The position numbers were made by a program, and so were the translations under genes. A DNA stretch of 64,000 nucleotides from Phycisphaerales bacterium (lineage in GTDB: Bacteria > Planctomycetota > Phycisphaerae > Phycisphaerales > UBA1924): the NCBI GenBank assembly GCA_020850415.1, contig JADZER010000059.1:62001-126000 (forward strand). The letters run 5' to 3'. The notes under the pieces were generated by a model that was not told the DNA's origin, searched no databases, and worked only from the letters and a program-made list of their open reading frames with translations. Below, piece by piece: positions 43,267 to 52,008 of this stretch. How positions within the stretch are numbered: the stretch's first letter is position 1; every line of letters starts with the position of its first letter.

Positions 43267-44334
43267 ATGGCCGTGCCAAACCTCCGCGTAGTTGCAATGT
43301 GTTGCGGGTTTGTCGCGACGATGTCGCAAGCCCAGCCTGCGATTACGCTGGAGTACATCGCGCCCGGGAACATGTGGCACGCAGATATCAGCGAATCGGG
43401 TTCGATCGCGTTCGTGCGCAGTGAGGGGAGCTACAAGCGGCTGTTTCGATTCACCGATGGCCACGGTCTCGAAATGCTCGACATCGGCGATCGGGACTAT
43501 CTTGCGCGGCCGAAGATCAACACCGCTGGCCAGATCGCCTTCCATGGACTAGGCGCAAATGGAGTGGCTGCCCTGCGGTACACCGACGGGGTCGGCGTGG
43601 AGTCGTTGAGTTCCCCCGAGGTCTCATACGCTCTGGCACACGCGATCAACGATCACGGCCAAGTCGCCGGAACGAGCGATACGGAGTTCGGCGATCACAT
43701 GGCGTTTCGGTACTCGGACGGTTTGGGCCTGGAGGCGATCGAACTCGGCGATCCTGCCTACGACCAGGGCAGCGCCGTCGCGATAAACAACCTAGGGATG
43801 CTCGCGGGCATCGCCCATAGACGAGGCACTGGGAACTACGCCGCGTACCTCTACAGCGATGAAGGTGGGGTGGAGTTCCTCGACGATTTTGGAGGGACTA
43901 TGTGGGTATCGGGGATCAACAACCGGGGGGACATCGCGGGCATGGGCTCCCTCCCGGACAACGGTGGACTCCGGTTTTTCCTGTACACCGACGAGGCCGG
44001 GCTCATGGATATCGGCAGTGTCGGACACCAAGGGGAGCTCTTTGATATCAACGATGATCGCTGGATCATTGGCTGGGACCCCTACACCGTCGAGCCGATT
44101 CTGTGGACGCCAACCACGGGCTGGTCGCAACTCGAGTCGCTCCTTCCGCCATGGATGGACGCAGATCTTGTCACCGCGCTCGGCATCAACAACGCAGGCC
44201 AGATCGTCGGCAACGGCATCATCAACGGCGAGGCGGGCATCTACCGCCTCACCATTCACTCCATCCCTACCCCCCCACCGCTCGCGGCTCTCGCCCTCGC
44301 CGCCGGCATCGCAGCCCCAAGACGCCGTCGCTAG
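43267..44334 (+). CDS. Secreted HAF-repeat protein with PEP-CTERM-like tail
   Basis: A 355-residue exported protein. The signal peptide ends MSQAQ near residue 23. At least four repeats of the HAF type are visible (AINDHGQVAG, AINNLGMLAG, GINNRGDIAG, GINNAGQIVG), each about 45 residues apart and each preceded by a YSDG- or YTDE-like strand, so it is probably a beta-propeller. The end PTPPPLAALALAAGIAAPRRRR follows the layout of PEP-CTERM sorting signals (Pro motif, hydrophobic helix, Arg cluster) but lacks the exact PEP. AAGGA precedes ATG 43267. Codon use is a little less GC-rich than in neighbouring genes. Confidence 0.78.
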   Translation: MAVPNLRVVAMCCGFVATMSQAQPAITLEYIAPGNMWHADISESGSIAFVRSEGSYKRLFRFTDGHGLEMLDIGDRDYLARPKINTAGQIAFHGLGANGVAALRYTDGVGVESLSSPEVSYALAHAINDHGQVAGTSDTEFGDHMAFRYSDGLGLEAIELGDPAYDQGSAVAINNLGMLAGIAHRRGTGNYAAYLYSDEGGVEFLDDFGGTMWVSGINNRGDIAGMGSLPDNGGLRFFLYTDEAGLMDIGSVGHQGELFDINDDRWIIGWDPYTVEPILWTPTTGWSQLESLLPPWMDADLVTALGINNAGQIVGNGIINGEAGIYRLTIHSIPTPPPLAALALAAGIAAPRRRR

Positions 44335-44338
44335 CCGC

Positions 44339-45619
44339 TTACCGCCCCTGGGGCGTGTAGAGAAACCGCAACGCCTCATCGAACCGGTCGGCCCACGACG
44401 CCTCGTTGTGGCCCGCGTTGTCGACCAGTTCGAATCGCACCCCCCCGGCGCCCTGCACCTCCTGCAGCCTCCCCGCGAGTTCGGCCGCGCCGTGGGCGAA
44501 CGCGAGGCTCGCTTCCTGCCCCCCGCTGTCTCCCCCCAGCTCCGACCCACCGACCGCGATCCAGGTGCGCGGGCGCCACGAGGCGACGCCGCCGAACAGC
44601 TCCTCGCGGAACTCGTTCCCCCGCACCGCCAGCGACGGGCTCTCCGCCAGCACCCGCCCGAAAACGCCGGGGTACCGCTGCCCCGCCCGCAGCGCGAGCA
44701 GGCCCCCGAGCGATGAACCCCCGATCCCCCGCGTCTGCCCTTCACCATCCGCCCGCACCGCCCGCTCCACACGCGGCACGACCTCCCGCACCAGCCAGTC
44801 CAGATACGCATCCCCCTGCCCCCGCACCCCAAGGCCGTCGGCCGGCAGGTACTCCACCAGGCGGTTGCTCCCCGAGTGCGGCACGGCCGCGATGATGATC
44901 GGCTCGATCTCGCCCGCCTCGATCAGCGCAGTCGCCGTCTCGTCCGCACGCCACTCGCCCGGCGTCGGCGGGCGGAAGTCGAACATATTCTGGCCGTCCT
45001 GCATGTAGAGCACCGGGTAACGCCGCTCGGCGTTCGCGGGGTCGTCGTAGCCGGGGGGGAGCCAGACCAGCACATCTCGCATCGCGCCGGCCGCGGCCCC
45101 GGCGCCGCCGATGACCTGCACCCGCACCGCCCGGCCGGTGACCCGCAGCCGGGGCATCGCATCATCCCCGGACCGGGGTGCGGTCGCCCCGGCCCGCTCG
45201 TCGGCGAACCGCTCGATCGTCAACTCGATCACCACCGGCTCGGCCGCCGCCACGCCGGAGAGATCCACCGGCGCGAGCGTCCGGTTGCTGATGTCCGCGA
45301 GGTCCGCAGCAACCTCGCAGGCATCCCACGCCCCCCGCGTGAACTTGAACGCCAGCGGCGGCTCGCCGACCGGGCCGGGCAGCAGGATCTGCCACCGCAG
45401 ATCGGAGCGGCCGCTGAGCTTCATCCCCGCGTCGGCGGGGTTCCATGCGGCATGGTTGCTGGCCAGGTACAGCGGCGAGTCGTTGGTCACCAGCCCGGAC
45501 TTATCCGTCACGACCAGCAGGATGCCCCCGGGATGGCTCTCCGGGCGCGCGGGCTGCGCCGGCGCGACACGGGCGAGGGCGAGCAGCAGCAACGCGGCGA
45601 GATTCCAGACGGTCGGCAC
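44339..45619 (-). CDS. Secreted esterase, enterochelin-esterase / esterase D-like
   Basis: A 426-residue exported alpha/beta hydrolase. GTG 45619 follows GGAGGT and begins a signal peptide (to about residue 22). Residues 30-160 resemble a starch-binding / AMPK-like beta-sandwich (YLASNHAAWNPADAGMKL, LAFKFTRGAWDACE). The hydrolase (about 165-426) contains VLVWLPPGYDD, VLYMQDGQNMFD, the nucleophile GIGGSSLGGLLAL (Ser around residue 316) and a terminal His in VDNAGHNEASW. Relatives cleave ester-linked siderophores or feruloyl/acetyl esters; which one is not evident. Confidence 0.84.
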   Translation of the reverse strand: MPTVWNLAALLLLALARVAPAQPARPESHPGGILLVVTDKSGLVTNDSPLYLASNHAAWNPADAGMKLSGRSDLRWQILLPGPVGEPPLAFKFTRGAWDACEVAADLADISNRTLAPVDLSGVAAAEPVVIELTIERFADERAGATAPRSGDDAMPRLRVTGRAVRVQVIGGAGAAAGAMRDVLVWLPPGYDDPANAERRYPVLYMQDGQNMFDFRPPTPGEWRADETATALIEAGEIEPIIIAAVPHSGSNRLVEYLPADGLGVRGQGDAYLDWLVREVVPRVERAVRADGEGQTRGIGGSSLGGLLALRAGQRYPGVFGRVLAESPSLAVRGNEFREELFGGVASWRPRTWIAVGGSELGGDSGGQEASLAFAHGAAELAGRLQEVQGAGGVRFELVDNAGHNEASWADRFDEALRFLYTPQGR

Positions 45620-45724
45620 GGCGGCACCTCCGGTGCGGATCGTATTCCCAGCGCCCCCGACCCGGTCACCGCTCTACCATCCGCAACGCCGCCGGCGCCG
45701 CCGATCGACCGAGGTCCAGCCCCG

Positions 45725-46564
45725 ATGCACCCCAGATTCGCCGCGTTCCCCACCGCCCTGGCCGCCCAGGCCCGCATCACCCGCCTGGGCGACGGCGAGA
45801 TCCCCGCGCTGCTGGTGCACCCCGACTGGCGGACGCCCCGCCCGACGCTGCTGTGGCTCCACGGCCGCACCGCCCACAAGGAGCTGGACCCGGGCCGCTA
45901 CGTGCGCCTGCTGCGCGAGGGGGTCGCCTCGTGCGCGATCGATCTGCCCGGCCACGGCGAGCGCCCCGGCCCGAGGCGGCACGACCCCACGCACACCATC
46001 GACTTCGCCATCGAGGCCGTCGGCGAGATCGACGGCGTCATCGAGGCGCTGGCCGAGCCCCACATCGAGGGCGCGGCAGAGCATGTCTTCGACCTCGACC
46101 GGCTCGCGATCGGCGGGATGTCGGCCGGCGGCATGATCGCGCTCAGGCGCCTGTGCGACCCCCACCCGTTCCGCTGCGCACTGGTCGAGGCGACCAGCGG
46201 GCGGCTGACCGAGATGTACTTCCCCCCGCACGCCCCCCATGCCCCGCCCGCCGCGTGGCCCGTCCAGCACCCGCGAGAGAAGGTCGACGCCCTCGACCCC
46301 TCCCACCACCTCGACGGCTTCGAGCCGATCCCGCTCCTGGCGATCCACGCGACGACCGACCAGCTCGTCCCCTTCGGGACGCAGCAGCGGTTCATCGACG
46401 ACTTGCGCGTCCACTACCACGCCAGGGGCGCGGACCCCGCTCTCGTCGGATTCCTGACCTTCACCGACACCGGCGCCCCGCAGGAGCACGCGGGCTTCGG
46501 CAAGTTCGGCGCCCAGGCCAAGGACGCCGCGACCGACTTCCTCGTGCGCCACCTGCGCTCGTGA
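45725..46564 (+). CDS. Alpha/beta hydrolase (dienelactone hydrolase / peptidase S9-like)
   Basis: A 279-residue cytoplasmic hydrolase without a signal peptide. TLLWLHGRTAHKELDP provides the oxyanion His-Gly, CAIDLPGHGERPG the second strand, IGGMSAGGMIAL the nucleophile elbow (G-M-S-A-G), HATTDQLVPFG the Asp and EHAGF the His. The physiological substrate is unknown. It is divergent from the secreted esterase with 105 bp between; TACCAT at 45675-45680 could be its -10 box. Confidence 0.8.
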   Translation: MHPRFAAFPTALAAQARITRLGDGEIPALLVHPDWRTPRPTLLWLHGRTAHKELDPGRYVRLLREGVASCAIDLPGHGERPGPRRHDPTHTIDFAIEAVGEIDGVIEALAEPHIEGAAEHVFDLDRLAIGGMSAGGMIALRRLCDPHPFRCALVEATSGRLTEMYFPPHAPHAPPAAWPVQHPREKVDALDPSHHLDGFEPIPLLAIHATTDQLVPFGTQQRFIDDLRVHYHARGADPALVGFLTFTDTGAPQEHAGFGKFGAQAKDAATDFLVRHLRS

Positions 46565-46595
46565 GCGCCGGCGGGGGCGCGCCCGGGCGTCGGGC

Positions 46596-46601
46596 TACAA
46601 T
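46596..46601 (+). promoter_or_regulatory. -10-like hexamer 12 nt before the acyl-CoA synthetase gene
   Basis: TACAAT ends 12 nt before ATG 46614; the intervening bases contain no Shine-Dalgarno match. The predicted leader would be about 4-6 nt. Confidence 0.42.
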
Positions 46602-46613
46602 CCGGACCGTCGC

Positions 46614-48875
46614 ATGCAGAACCTCGACGCCATCCGATCGATCCTCGCCGACGCCGCCGCCACCCGCGGCCGCCTGCTCGAGCACGAGGTCTATCGCGTC
46701 CTCGAGCTCGCCACCGGGATCGCCCCGCCCCGCCACCGGTTCGTTCCAGCCGATGCACCGGTGACGCAGGATGTCCTCGCCCACTTCCCCCCGGGCGGCG
46801 TGGTGCTCAAGATCGTGTCGCCCCAGGTCGTGCACAAGTCCGACGCAGGCGGCGTGCAGTTCTGCGACCGCGACGGCGCGGCGGCGGCCGTTGCGGACCT
46901 GATCGCCACCCAGCGCGCCAGCGCCGTGGAGGTGTACGGCACGCTGATCGTGGAGCGGGTCTCCACCGCCCCGGGCTTCGGCGCCGAGCTCTTCGTCGGC
47001 ATCCGCGAGACCCGGGAGTTCGGGCCGGTCATCGCCGCGGGGCTCGGCGGCACGGACATGGAGTATCTCGCCGGCTCGATGCGCCGCGGCCGCGCGGTTG
47101 CCAGGGCGGTCGTTGGCGACACCACCGCGGAGGAGTTCCTCGGGCTCTTCCGGCGGACGGCGGCGTACGACTGCCTGACCGGCGTCGCCCGCGGGCACGC
47201 GCGGCGCATCGGGGACGGGCCGCTGCTCGCGTGCTTCGACGGCCTGCTCGCGCTGGCGCGCTCGTGCTGCGCCGCGGACGCCCGGCCCCGGATCACCGAG
47301 CTGGAGATCAACCCGTTCGTGGCCCGGGAGGGCGTGCTCGTCCCGCTGGACGGGCGGGCCAGGTTCGACGCAGCGCCGGCCGCCCCGGCGCGTGCGCCAA
47401 GGCCCACACCGAACATCCAGCGGCTCCTCGAGCCCCGGACCATCGCCGTCGTCGGCGTCTCCGCCAAGGCCCAGAACTTCGGCCGCATCATCCTCAAGAA
47501 CATCCTCGCGTGCGGGTTCCCCCCCGCCGATCTCCGGATCATCAAGCCCGACAGCGAGCAGATCGACGGCGTCCGCTGCGTCCGCGCCGTGGCGGATCTC
47601 GACCGCCCCGCCGACCTGCTCGTCGTGGCCGCGGGCGCCGACCAGCTCCCGTCGCTGGTGGAGCAATCGGTCGCGTCCGGCCTCGTCCGCTCGCTGATCG
47701 TCATCCCCGGCGGGGCGGGAGAGACCGAGGACAGCGCCGGCATCTTGCGGAGCGTGCAGGACGCCCTCGCCCGCTCGCGCTCTCGGGCCGACGGCGGGCC
47801 CGTACTCATCGGCCCCAACTGCCTGGGCGTCCAGTCCCGCCCCGGCCGATACGACACCTTCTTCATCCCCGACGCCAAGCTCGACAAGCGGCTCGAGAAG
47901 CCCGGCCGCCCGGCGGCCATCGTGAGCCAGAGCGGCGCGTTCATCGTCAGCCGCCTGAGCAACTTCGAAACGCTCGACCCCCGCTTCACCGTTTCCATCG
48001 GCAACCAAGCCGACCTGACCATCGGCGACATGCTCGGCGCGGTCGCCTCGCGCGAGGACATCCAGACCGTCGGCGTCTATGTCGAGGGCTTCGCCGACCT
48101 GGACGGTCTGGCAACCCTCCACGCCATCCGTTCCGCCGCCCGCGCCGGCAAGACGATCGTGTTCTACAAGGCCGGTCGCACCGAGCAGGGCCGCTCCGCC
48201 GCCGCGGGGCACACCGCCTCCGTCGCCGGGGACTACGACATCTGCCGCGACGGGGCCGAGGCGGCGGGGGCGCTGGTCGCCGAGTCGTTCGGCGAGTTCG
48301 AGCGGCTGCTGGAGCTGGCGGTGGGCCTGCAGGCCAAGCCCGGCACGGGGACCCGCGTGGGCGCGATCTCCAATGCGGGCTTCGAGACCGTCGGCATGGC
48401 GGACAACCTGCGGAGCGAGGGGTTTGCGCTGCAGCTGGCGGACCTTGCCGGGCCGACGCGGGACGCCATCGGCGCTGCGCTCGAGGCGAACCGGCTCTCG
48501 AGCCTGGTCAACATCCGCAACCCGCTCGACCTGACCCCGATGGCCGGCGAGCCCGCCTACGAGGCCTGCGCCCGCGCGATGCTCGCCGACCCAGGCGTCG
48601 ACGCCCTCGTGGTTTCGGCGGTGCCCCTCACCCCGGCGATGTCGACCACCCCGGAAGAACTCGACGGCCGGGTCTCACTGGCGACGCTCCTGCCGGCACT
48701 CGCGGCAGAAACCACCAAGCCCATCATCGCGGTCGTCGACGCCGGCGCACTCTACCATCCGCTGGCCCACCGGCTCCGGGATCGCGGCATCCCGGTCTTC
48801 CACAAGGCCGACGAGGCGCTGCGGACGCTGGGCATCTACCTCGGCCGCCGCGACGCCCCCGCGCGGTCACGGTGA
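46614..48875 (+). CDS. ADP-forming acyl-CoA synthetase (acetate-CoA ligase family), beta-alpha fusion
   Basis: A 753-residue enzyme that converts acetate or another short acid plus CoA and ATP to acyl-CoA and ADP, or the reverse. The ATP-grasp beta part comes first (residues 1-235, GGVVLKIVSPQVVHKSDAGGVQF, GAELFVGIRETREFGPVIAAGLGG, LEINPFVA). Then come the CoA-binding Rossmann domain (about 262-400, RTIAVVGVSAKAQNFGRI), the central domain (IVSQSGAF) and the ligase domain with catalytic His in AAGHTASVAGDY. The beta-first order is opposite to the common PAT/ACD fusions. It overlaps the end of the convergent GH16 gene by 9 bp. Confidence 0.87.
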   Translation: MQNLDAIRSILADAAATRGRLLEHEVYRVLELATGIAPPRHRFVPADAPVTQDVLAHFPPGGVVLKIVSPQVVHKSDAGGVQFCDRDGAAAAVADLIATQRASAVEVYGTLIVERVSTAPGFGAELFVGIRETREFGPVIAAGLGGTDMEYLAGSMRRGRAVARAVVGDTTAEEFLGLFRRTAAYDCLTGVARGHARRIGDGPLLACFDGLLALARSCCAADARPRITELEINPFVAREGVLVPLDGRARFDAAPAAPARAPRPTPNIQRLLEPRTIAVVGVSAKAQNFGRIILKNILACGFPPADLRIIKPDSEQIDGVRCVRAVADLDRPADLLVVAAGADQLPSLVEQSVASGLVRSLIVIPGGAGETEDSAGILRSVQDALARSRSRADGGPVLIGPNCLGVQSRPGRYDTFFIPDAKLDKRLEKPGRPAAIVSQSGAFIVSRLSNFETLDPRFTVSIGNQADLTIGDMLGAVASREDIQTVGVYVEGFADLDGLATLHAIRSAARAGKTIVFYKAGRTEQGRSAAAGHTASVAGDYDICRDGAEAAGALVAESFGEFERLLELAVGLQAKPGTGTRVGAISNAGFETVGMADNLRSEGFALQLADLAGPTRDAIGAALEANRLSSLVNIRNPLDLTPMAGEPAYEACARAMLADPGVDALVVSAVPLTPAMSTTPEELDGRVSLATLLPALAAETTKPIIAVVDAGALYHPLAHRLRDRGIPVFHKADEALRTLGIYLGRRDAPARSR

Positions 48876-50285
48876 GCCATCTCCCGCGCCGTCCAGCAGG
48901 CGCCCGTACACCTCGAACTCCCAGATCGAGATCCCCCAAGGTGTCGCCCGGTTCTCCGCCGTGGCGCGCAGGTACCGAACCGGCTCGGCGGGCCCCGCGA
49001 CGACATCGGGCGCGGCATCGGCCTTCGAGGCCCTGTGGATGGTCCGCCAGACCCGGCCGTCGGACGACGCGCCGAGCTCCCAGTCCCCGGGGCGGGCGTT
49101 TTCCCAGACGACCCGCACGGTCTGCACCCGCGCGAGGGCGCCCAGATCGATCGTCAGCGTCTGCGGGTCCCCGCCCGCCGACGCCCAGCGGGTGCCGGGG
49201 AGCCCGTCGACCGCGAACTCCGGCCCGACCCACTCGGACTCCGCCGAACTCGCCACCGCGCCGGCGGGCCGCAGACGCGGATGGAGCGCCGGGTCGGGCT
49301 CGAACCTCGCCGCGAGCGTCCGGGACCCATCCATGACGAGCCTCACCGACGGCCCCGCCCCGGGTCCCTCCTCCAGTCCCGCCCCAAGCCCCTCCCAGCC
49401 GGCAAACCGGTACCCGAACGCGGGCTCGGCGGTCGCGGTCACCGCCTCGCCGGGCTCAAACACATGCCGGGCGGGATCGAGCAGAATCCGCCCGTGCGGG
49501 CTGCGGGTCTGGAGCAGCGACACCTTGCCGCCCGCCCGCTCGTACACGCGCACATAGTCGATCTGGTGCGTCTGGGGGAAGACCGTCGTGTCGTCCGGGT
49601 TGCCGGGCCACTGCCCGCCCACCGCCGTGTTGAGAATCAGGTAGAACGGGATCTGGGGGACCTCCCCCATGCTCGTGAACGCGAGCTTGTCGTCGATGAA
49701 CCAGTCGAGGCGATCCGGCGACCACTCCAGCGCGAAGGTGTGGAAGCCCGCGGAGAAGTCGTCCGCCTTGAGGTGCGTTCCGCGGCTGGCGTTGTCCGGC
49801 CAGGTGCCCCAATGCTGGGTGCAGTGGACGGTGTCCGGTTCGTGACCGAGCAATTCCATGATGTCGAGCTCGGGGGGCCAGGCGGGGTGGTCCTCGGGGA
49901 GCATCCAGTGCGCGGGCCACAGGCCCCGCCCCTTGGGCAGACGGGCCCGCACCTCAAAGCGACCGAAGACCTGGGCAAAGCGGTCCTGGGTGTCGACGAG
50001 GCCGGAGGTATACGCACGCCCGCCGTGATCGCGCTCGCGGCTCCTCAGCACCAGGCAGCCGTCCTCGATGTAGACCTCGTCCTCGGTGTAGAACTGAAGC
50101 TCCTGGTTCTTGACGAGCGCCGCGTACTCGACGCGCCACTTGCCGGCGTCGAGCGTCGGACCGTCGAACTCATCGTGCCAGACCAGCCGCCAGCCGGGGC
50201 GATCGTGCACCGCCGCCGGCTGCCCGGGGCACCCCGGAGCGATCGCGCCCGCCGCCGCCACCGCGGCCCACACCCGCGGGGTCAT
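48867..50285 (-). CDS. GH16 family beta-glucanase (laminarinase-like) with F5/8 C domain
   Basis: A 472-residue exported glycoside hydrolase. ATG 50285 overlaps the GH1 stop by four bases; the start MTPRVWAAVAAAGAIAPGCPG is a short signal, possibly a lipoprotein signal (APGC). The GH16 domain (about 25-265) has the catalytic motif ELDIMELLG (ExDxxE) and WPAHWMLPED. A short Ig-like linker region (ATAEPAFGYRFAGWEG) follows, and the C-terminal 130 residues (SEWVGPEFAVDGLPGTRW, RYLRATAENRATPWGISIWEFEVYG) are an F5/8 type C carbohydrate-binding domain. Likely substrates are beta-1,3-glucans such as laminarin. Confidence 0.88.
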   Translation of the reverse strand: MTPRVWAAVAAAGAIAPGCPGQPAAVHDRPGWRLVWHDEFDGPTLDAGKWRVEYAALVKNQELQFYTEDEVYIEDGCLVLRSRERDHGGRAYTSGLVDTQDRFAQVFGRFEVRARLPKGRGLWPAHWMLPEDHPAWPPELDIMELLGHEPDTVHCTQHWGTWPDNASRGTHLKADDFSAGFHTFALEWSPDRLDWFIDDKLAFTSMGEVPQIPFYLILNTAVGGQWPGNPDDTTVFPQTHQIDYVRVYERAGGKVSLLQTRSPHGRILLDPARHVFEPGEAVTATAEPAFGYRFAGWEGLGAGLEEGPGAGPSVRLVMDGSRTLAARFEPDPALHPRLRPAGAVASSAESEWVGPEFAVDGLPGTRWASAGGDPQTLTIDLGALARVQTVRVVWENARPGDWELGASSDGRVWRTIHRASKADAAPDVVAGPAEPVRYLRATAENRATPWGISIWEFEVYGRLLDGAGDGSP

Positions 50286-51703
50286 GAGCCACCCCCACGC
50301 GCCTGGTCGGCGCCCGCGGCGTTCGCCGGAACAGCCTCCCCGCCGAGCGGTCCCAGGCTGCGCCCGTTCGTGCGTATGACCTCCGCGTACCACGCCGCCG
50401 ATTCCTTCGGGATGCGCTGCTGGGTCTCGAAGTTGACATAGATGAGCCCGAACCGCTGGTCGTACCCCTCGGCCCACTCGAAGTTGTCCAGGAGCGACCA
50501 GTGGAAGTAGCCCTCGACCGGCACGCCGTCGCGGATGGCCCGGCGGAGCTGCCCCAGGTGCCGCGCGGTGTAGTCGATGCGCTGCGGGTCGTGGACCCTG
50601 CCGTCGAGGTGTACCCAGTCGAGGTTCGCCAGGCCGTTCTCGGTGATGACGATCGGCAGCTTGTACCGCTCATGGAAGAACCGCGGGCCCCAGTAGAGCG
50701 CCTCGGGCGTGATGCTCCAGCCGAACGCGGTGCGGGCGCGCCCGGTCTCCTGGCGGACCGGCACGGCCTCGCCTCCCTCGCCGAGCGAGACCCGGCCGCC
50801 CTGGTAGATGTTCAGGCCCAGGAAGTCGACGGGCTGACGCATCGCCTCCAGGTCGCGCTCCCAGCCGGCCGGCAGGTGCTCGGCGACAAGACCCAGCACC
50901 TCGTCGGGGTAGCGCCCGAGCAGCACCGGGTCATTGAACCATGTGTTGTTCCAGGCCCCCGGCTGCTCGATGGCGAAAGTCTTGGCACGGGCCGCCTCCA
51001 CCTCGGCCGGGCTGTCGCCCACGGGCGAATTGACCAGGCCGACGGGCGCCCAGCCGATCCGTGCCCTGGTCCGGGCGCGCTCCCGGATGCAGCGGACCGC
51101 CAGCCCGTGGGCGAGCAGCGTGTTGTGCACGATCCGCGTGATGTCCCCGATCGGCAGGCGCAGCCCGGGGGCGTTCTCCCCGGTGGTGTGGCCGTGGTTG
51201 ATGAACACCTGCGGCTCGTTGATCGTGATCCAATCGCGTACGCGGTCGGAGAGCCGATCGACCACCGCGCCGGCGTACGCTTCGAACCAGGACGCGCTCG
51301 AGGGGTTGAGCCACCCGCCGCGCCGGTACAGGGCGAGCGGGTAGTCCCAGTGGAAGATCGTGACATAGGGCGTGATGCCCGCGCCCAGCAGCTCGTCCAC
51401 GAGCCGGTCGTAGAAGGCCAGGCCCGCCTCGCTCACGGCGCCGTCGCCCCCGGGCATGACCCTGGGCCAGCTGACGCTCAAGCGGTACGCGCCCAGGCCG
51501 ATCTGCTTCATGAGCGCGACATCGCCCCGGTAGCGAGCGACATGGTCGCAGGCAATGTCGCCCGTATCGCCGTGCTTGATCTTGCCGGGCGTGCGGCAGA
51601 ACGCGTCCCAGACCGACGGCCCGCGCCCGTGCTCATCGACGGCGCCCTCGATCTGGTACGAAGAGGTGCCCGCGCCCCAAACGAATCCTGTCGGGAAGCT
51701 CAC
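50282..51703 (-). CDS. GH1 family beta-glucosidase
   Basis: A 473-residue cytoplasmic retaining beta-glucosidase. The opening FPTGFVWGAGTSSYQIEGA is the GH1 N-terminal signature; the acid/base Glu is in WITINEPQ and the nucleophile Glu in PIVITENG. GTG 51703 has AAAGGA upstream. It is followed with a 4-bp overlap by the secreted GH16 gene, so the pair would cut beta-glucan outside and finish oligosaccharides inside. Confidence 0.94.
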   Translation of the reverse strand: MSFPTGFVWGAGTSSYQIEGAVDEHGRGPSVWDAFCRTPGKIKHGDTGDIACDHVARYRGDVALMKQIGLGAYRLSVSWPRVMPGGDGAVSEAGLAFYDRLVDELLGAGITPYVTIFHWDYPLALYRRGGWLNPSSASWFEAYAGAVVDRLSDRVRDWITINEPQVFINHGHTTGENAPGLRLPIGDITRIVHNTLLAHGLAVRCIRERARTRARIGWAPVGLVNSPVGDSPAEVEAARAKTFAIEQPGAWNNTWFNDPVLLGRYPDEVLGLVAEHLPAGWERDLEAMRQPVDFLGLNIYQGGRVSLGEGGEAVPVRQETGRARTAFGWSITPEALYWGPRFFHERYKLPIVITENGLANLDWVHLDGRVHDPQRIDYTARHLGQLRRAIRDGVPVEGYFHWSLLDNFEWAEGYDQRFGLIYVNFETQQRIPKESAAWYAEVIRTNGRSLGPLGGEAVPANAAGADQARGGGS

Positions 51704-52008
51704 AACACGGTCCTTTCCCGAGGCCGCTCGATCAACCCCGGGCGGTCTTCCATGCCCGGGGCTCGGATCGTCGTCTCAGCCCCGGAGGATAAGCCGCGGA
51801 CCGAGGCGCTTCCGTCGCCAGGCGCCGCGGGTGTCCGGGCCGCAGGCGAACCAGCCCTATGGGCCCGACGCGCTCCGCCCGGGCCGATCCCGCGGCGTAG
51901 GCCGCCAGGAACCCGGCCAGATCGTCGCGATCGGCAAGCCCGTCGCCCGTGAATCCACAAACACACCGCCCGAGCAAGGGGCCAGCATCCGCCGCAGTGC
52001 AATGCCTC
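51704..52008. other. Intergenic region with a dockerin-like remnant
   Basis: This 305-bp stretch between two leftward genes has no supported complete gene. It contains the dockerin-like fragment described separately at 51888-51965 and otherwise GC-rich sequence without clear promoter or terminator elements. Confidence 0.6.
51888..51965 (-). pseudogene. Isolated dockerin-like repeat, probably a gene remnant
   Basis: Read leftward, this segment encodes CVCGFTGDGLADRDDLAGFLAAYAAG (26 residues, GFTGDGLADRDDLAGFLAAY at its core), matching one calcium loop of the dockerin tails in this window (DxNGDGxxNxxDxxxFLxxW). There is no gene body before it: the adjacent frame upstream is the end of the aminotransferase gene. 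It is best read as the leftover tail of a deleted secreted-protein gene. Confidence 0.4.
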
